From Clusia tigrina (taxonomy: Eukaryota; Arthropoda; Insecta; Diptera; Clusiidae), in the NCBI GenBank assembly GCA_920105625.2, contig OV050031.1, forward strand, positions 226,906,194 through 226,970,193: a stretch of DNA of 64,000 nt, given 5' to 3'. Positions 63,301 through 64,000 of the stretch are shown piece by piece. Made by a program: the position numbers and the translations under genes. The notes beneath the pieces are model-generated. The model did not search any database, was not told where the DNA came from, and saw only the letters and a program-made list of their open reading frames with translations. The stretch's first letter is position 1; each line of letters starts with the position of its first letter.

Positions 63301-63954
63301 GAGAACTATTCGGCATGAATATAGTTGATCGCCAACAAATAGAAAGAAGAGCCCGTTTCTACCATTTCCAACGACGTATTTTGTCTTATTTGAATCACTG
63401 CGAGTACATTGAATCCTTTAGTAGAAAATCCTTTAAGTTTATTGAAGTAAATTCCTCATATCACTGAGAAAGAGTTTACAATGTTTTATGTAATAGAATA
63501 TTTTCATTAATTTTTATAATTCACTCTTATCCCTGCAGGTACGAAGTCACAAAAGAACTGTCGTGCGACTAACAGGACTCTTCTTATAGCAAATCCTCGC
63601 TTTCGCGTTCATTCCAGAATATTCTAAAAAGCTACTCCATGGGGTCAATTGTCGCGTAAGACACAATATGACTAATGTGATCAGGGCCGTATGGCACCGT
63701 ATGACATGAATAGCATAATAACCTATAACATTAGAGAGAGAGAGAGAGAGAGATACAGCAATACCAGATCTTTTCACTTGGTGTACTCACGTAAGGGCAC
63801 ATTCACACGGCAAGCAACAGTGAAAAAAGCAAGATTCCAAAGCTAGGTAAGAGCTTCCCAGGAATTACTGATGGAAAGTGGTTGAAGTCATCTGCTTTTT
63901 ATTTAATTTTCTGTTGCAGTATGACATCGGCTTTAGTCCTGAATTTGGACTTGG
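60343..63954. other. Intergenic, no gene supported
   Basis: Contains a 13-bp repeat at 60911-60970 (GTCTTCCGCTTTC, about 4.6 copies), an 8-bp CTGGCTGC run at about 61754-61794, an ATAAAT/ATAAGT run at 63088-63135 and a (GA)n tract at about 63733-63752. No coding exon is recognisable. Confidence 0.45.
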
Positions 63955-64000
63955 TTAGGTTAGGTTAGGTTAGGTTATCGTAGTAGCCGGTCTACAGACC
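63955..64000 (-). mobile_element. Probable 3' tail of a non-LTR retroelement, cut by the window edge
   Basis: On the minus strand the sequence reads from the window edge GGTCTGTAGACCGGC, then TACTACGA, then about four to five TAACC units. Layout and words resemble the 3' end at 34313-34347 (GGCCTAAGTGAGTC, ACAGCCATATAACC). The plus strand therefore shows (TTAGG)n. Family assignment is inference; the body would lie beyond the window. Confidence 0.5.

Noticed and set aside
63955..63977. Interstitial telomere (TTAGG)n
   Set aside because: Too short, and the flanking sequence resembles the 3' end of a retroelement; most flies lack this telomere repeat.

Overview
The window is genomic DNA of a higher fly (Diptera, Brachycera; a drosophilid- or tephritid-like genome is my best guess). 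This rests on multi-exon genes with short GT-AG introns, proteins that closely resemble fly families, (CAA)n/(GT)n/(CT)n simple repeats, and the degenerate 3' end of a fly-type non-LTR retrotransposon. No tRNA, rRNA, CRISPR array, operon or other prokaryotic feature was found. All CDS entries are spliced: start and end give the whole coding span and exon coordinates are in the evidence. Species and chromosome cannot be fixed from this sequence.

Layout. (1) 1-4.3 kb: non-coding, with a 28-bp minisatellite that has a four-unit higher-order period. (2) 4.3-18.1 kb: a compact gene-rich block. It holds an ELOVL very-long-chain fatty acid elongase (+), sorting nexin 3 (+), the CCR4-NOT subunit Not10/CNOT10 (+), and three acid lipases of the lysosomal/gastric alpha/beta-hydrolase family. 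Two lipases are in tandem on + and the third is convergent on -. (3) 18.1-27.7 kb: no gene I can support, but four tandem or duplicated repeat blocks. (4) 27.7-33.2 kb: a three-exon gene for an unrecognised 736-residue type I membrane protein with an acidic, Ser/Thr-rich ectodomain and an Asn-Ala-Glu-Ala repeat; its first intron carries a 68-bp minisatellite. (5) 33.2-48.9 kb: a retroelement remnant, a TATA plus heat-shock-element-like promoter candidate, several duplicated or tandem repeats, and GC-richer blocks without clear ORFs. (6) 48.9-55.8 kb: a CIP/KIP cyclin-dependent kinase inhibitor of the Dacapo type, two coding exons split by a 4.6-kb intron. (7) 55.8-64 kb: no gene, several small minisatellites, and at the right edge a TTAGG-like tract that looks like the tail of the same retroelement family, in the opposite orientation.

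The genes do not form one pathway. Elongase and lipases both concern lipids, but only the lipases are a true local cluster: paralogs with identical intron phases and identical triad spacing, and a promoter motif shared by the two tandem copies. Snx3 (endosomal recycling), Not10 (mRNA deadenylation) and dap (G1 arrest) are single-copy housekeeping or developmental genes. The most novel protein is the mucin-like membrane protein. I did not find a convincing entirely new biological system; the best leads are the intron-split PIP degron of dap, the unknown membrane protein, and the TTAGG-tailed retroelement ends.
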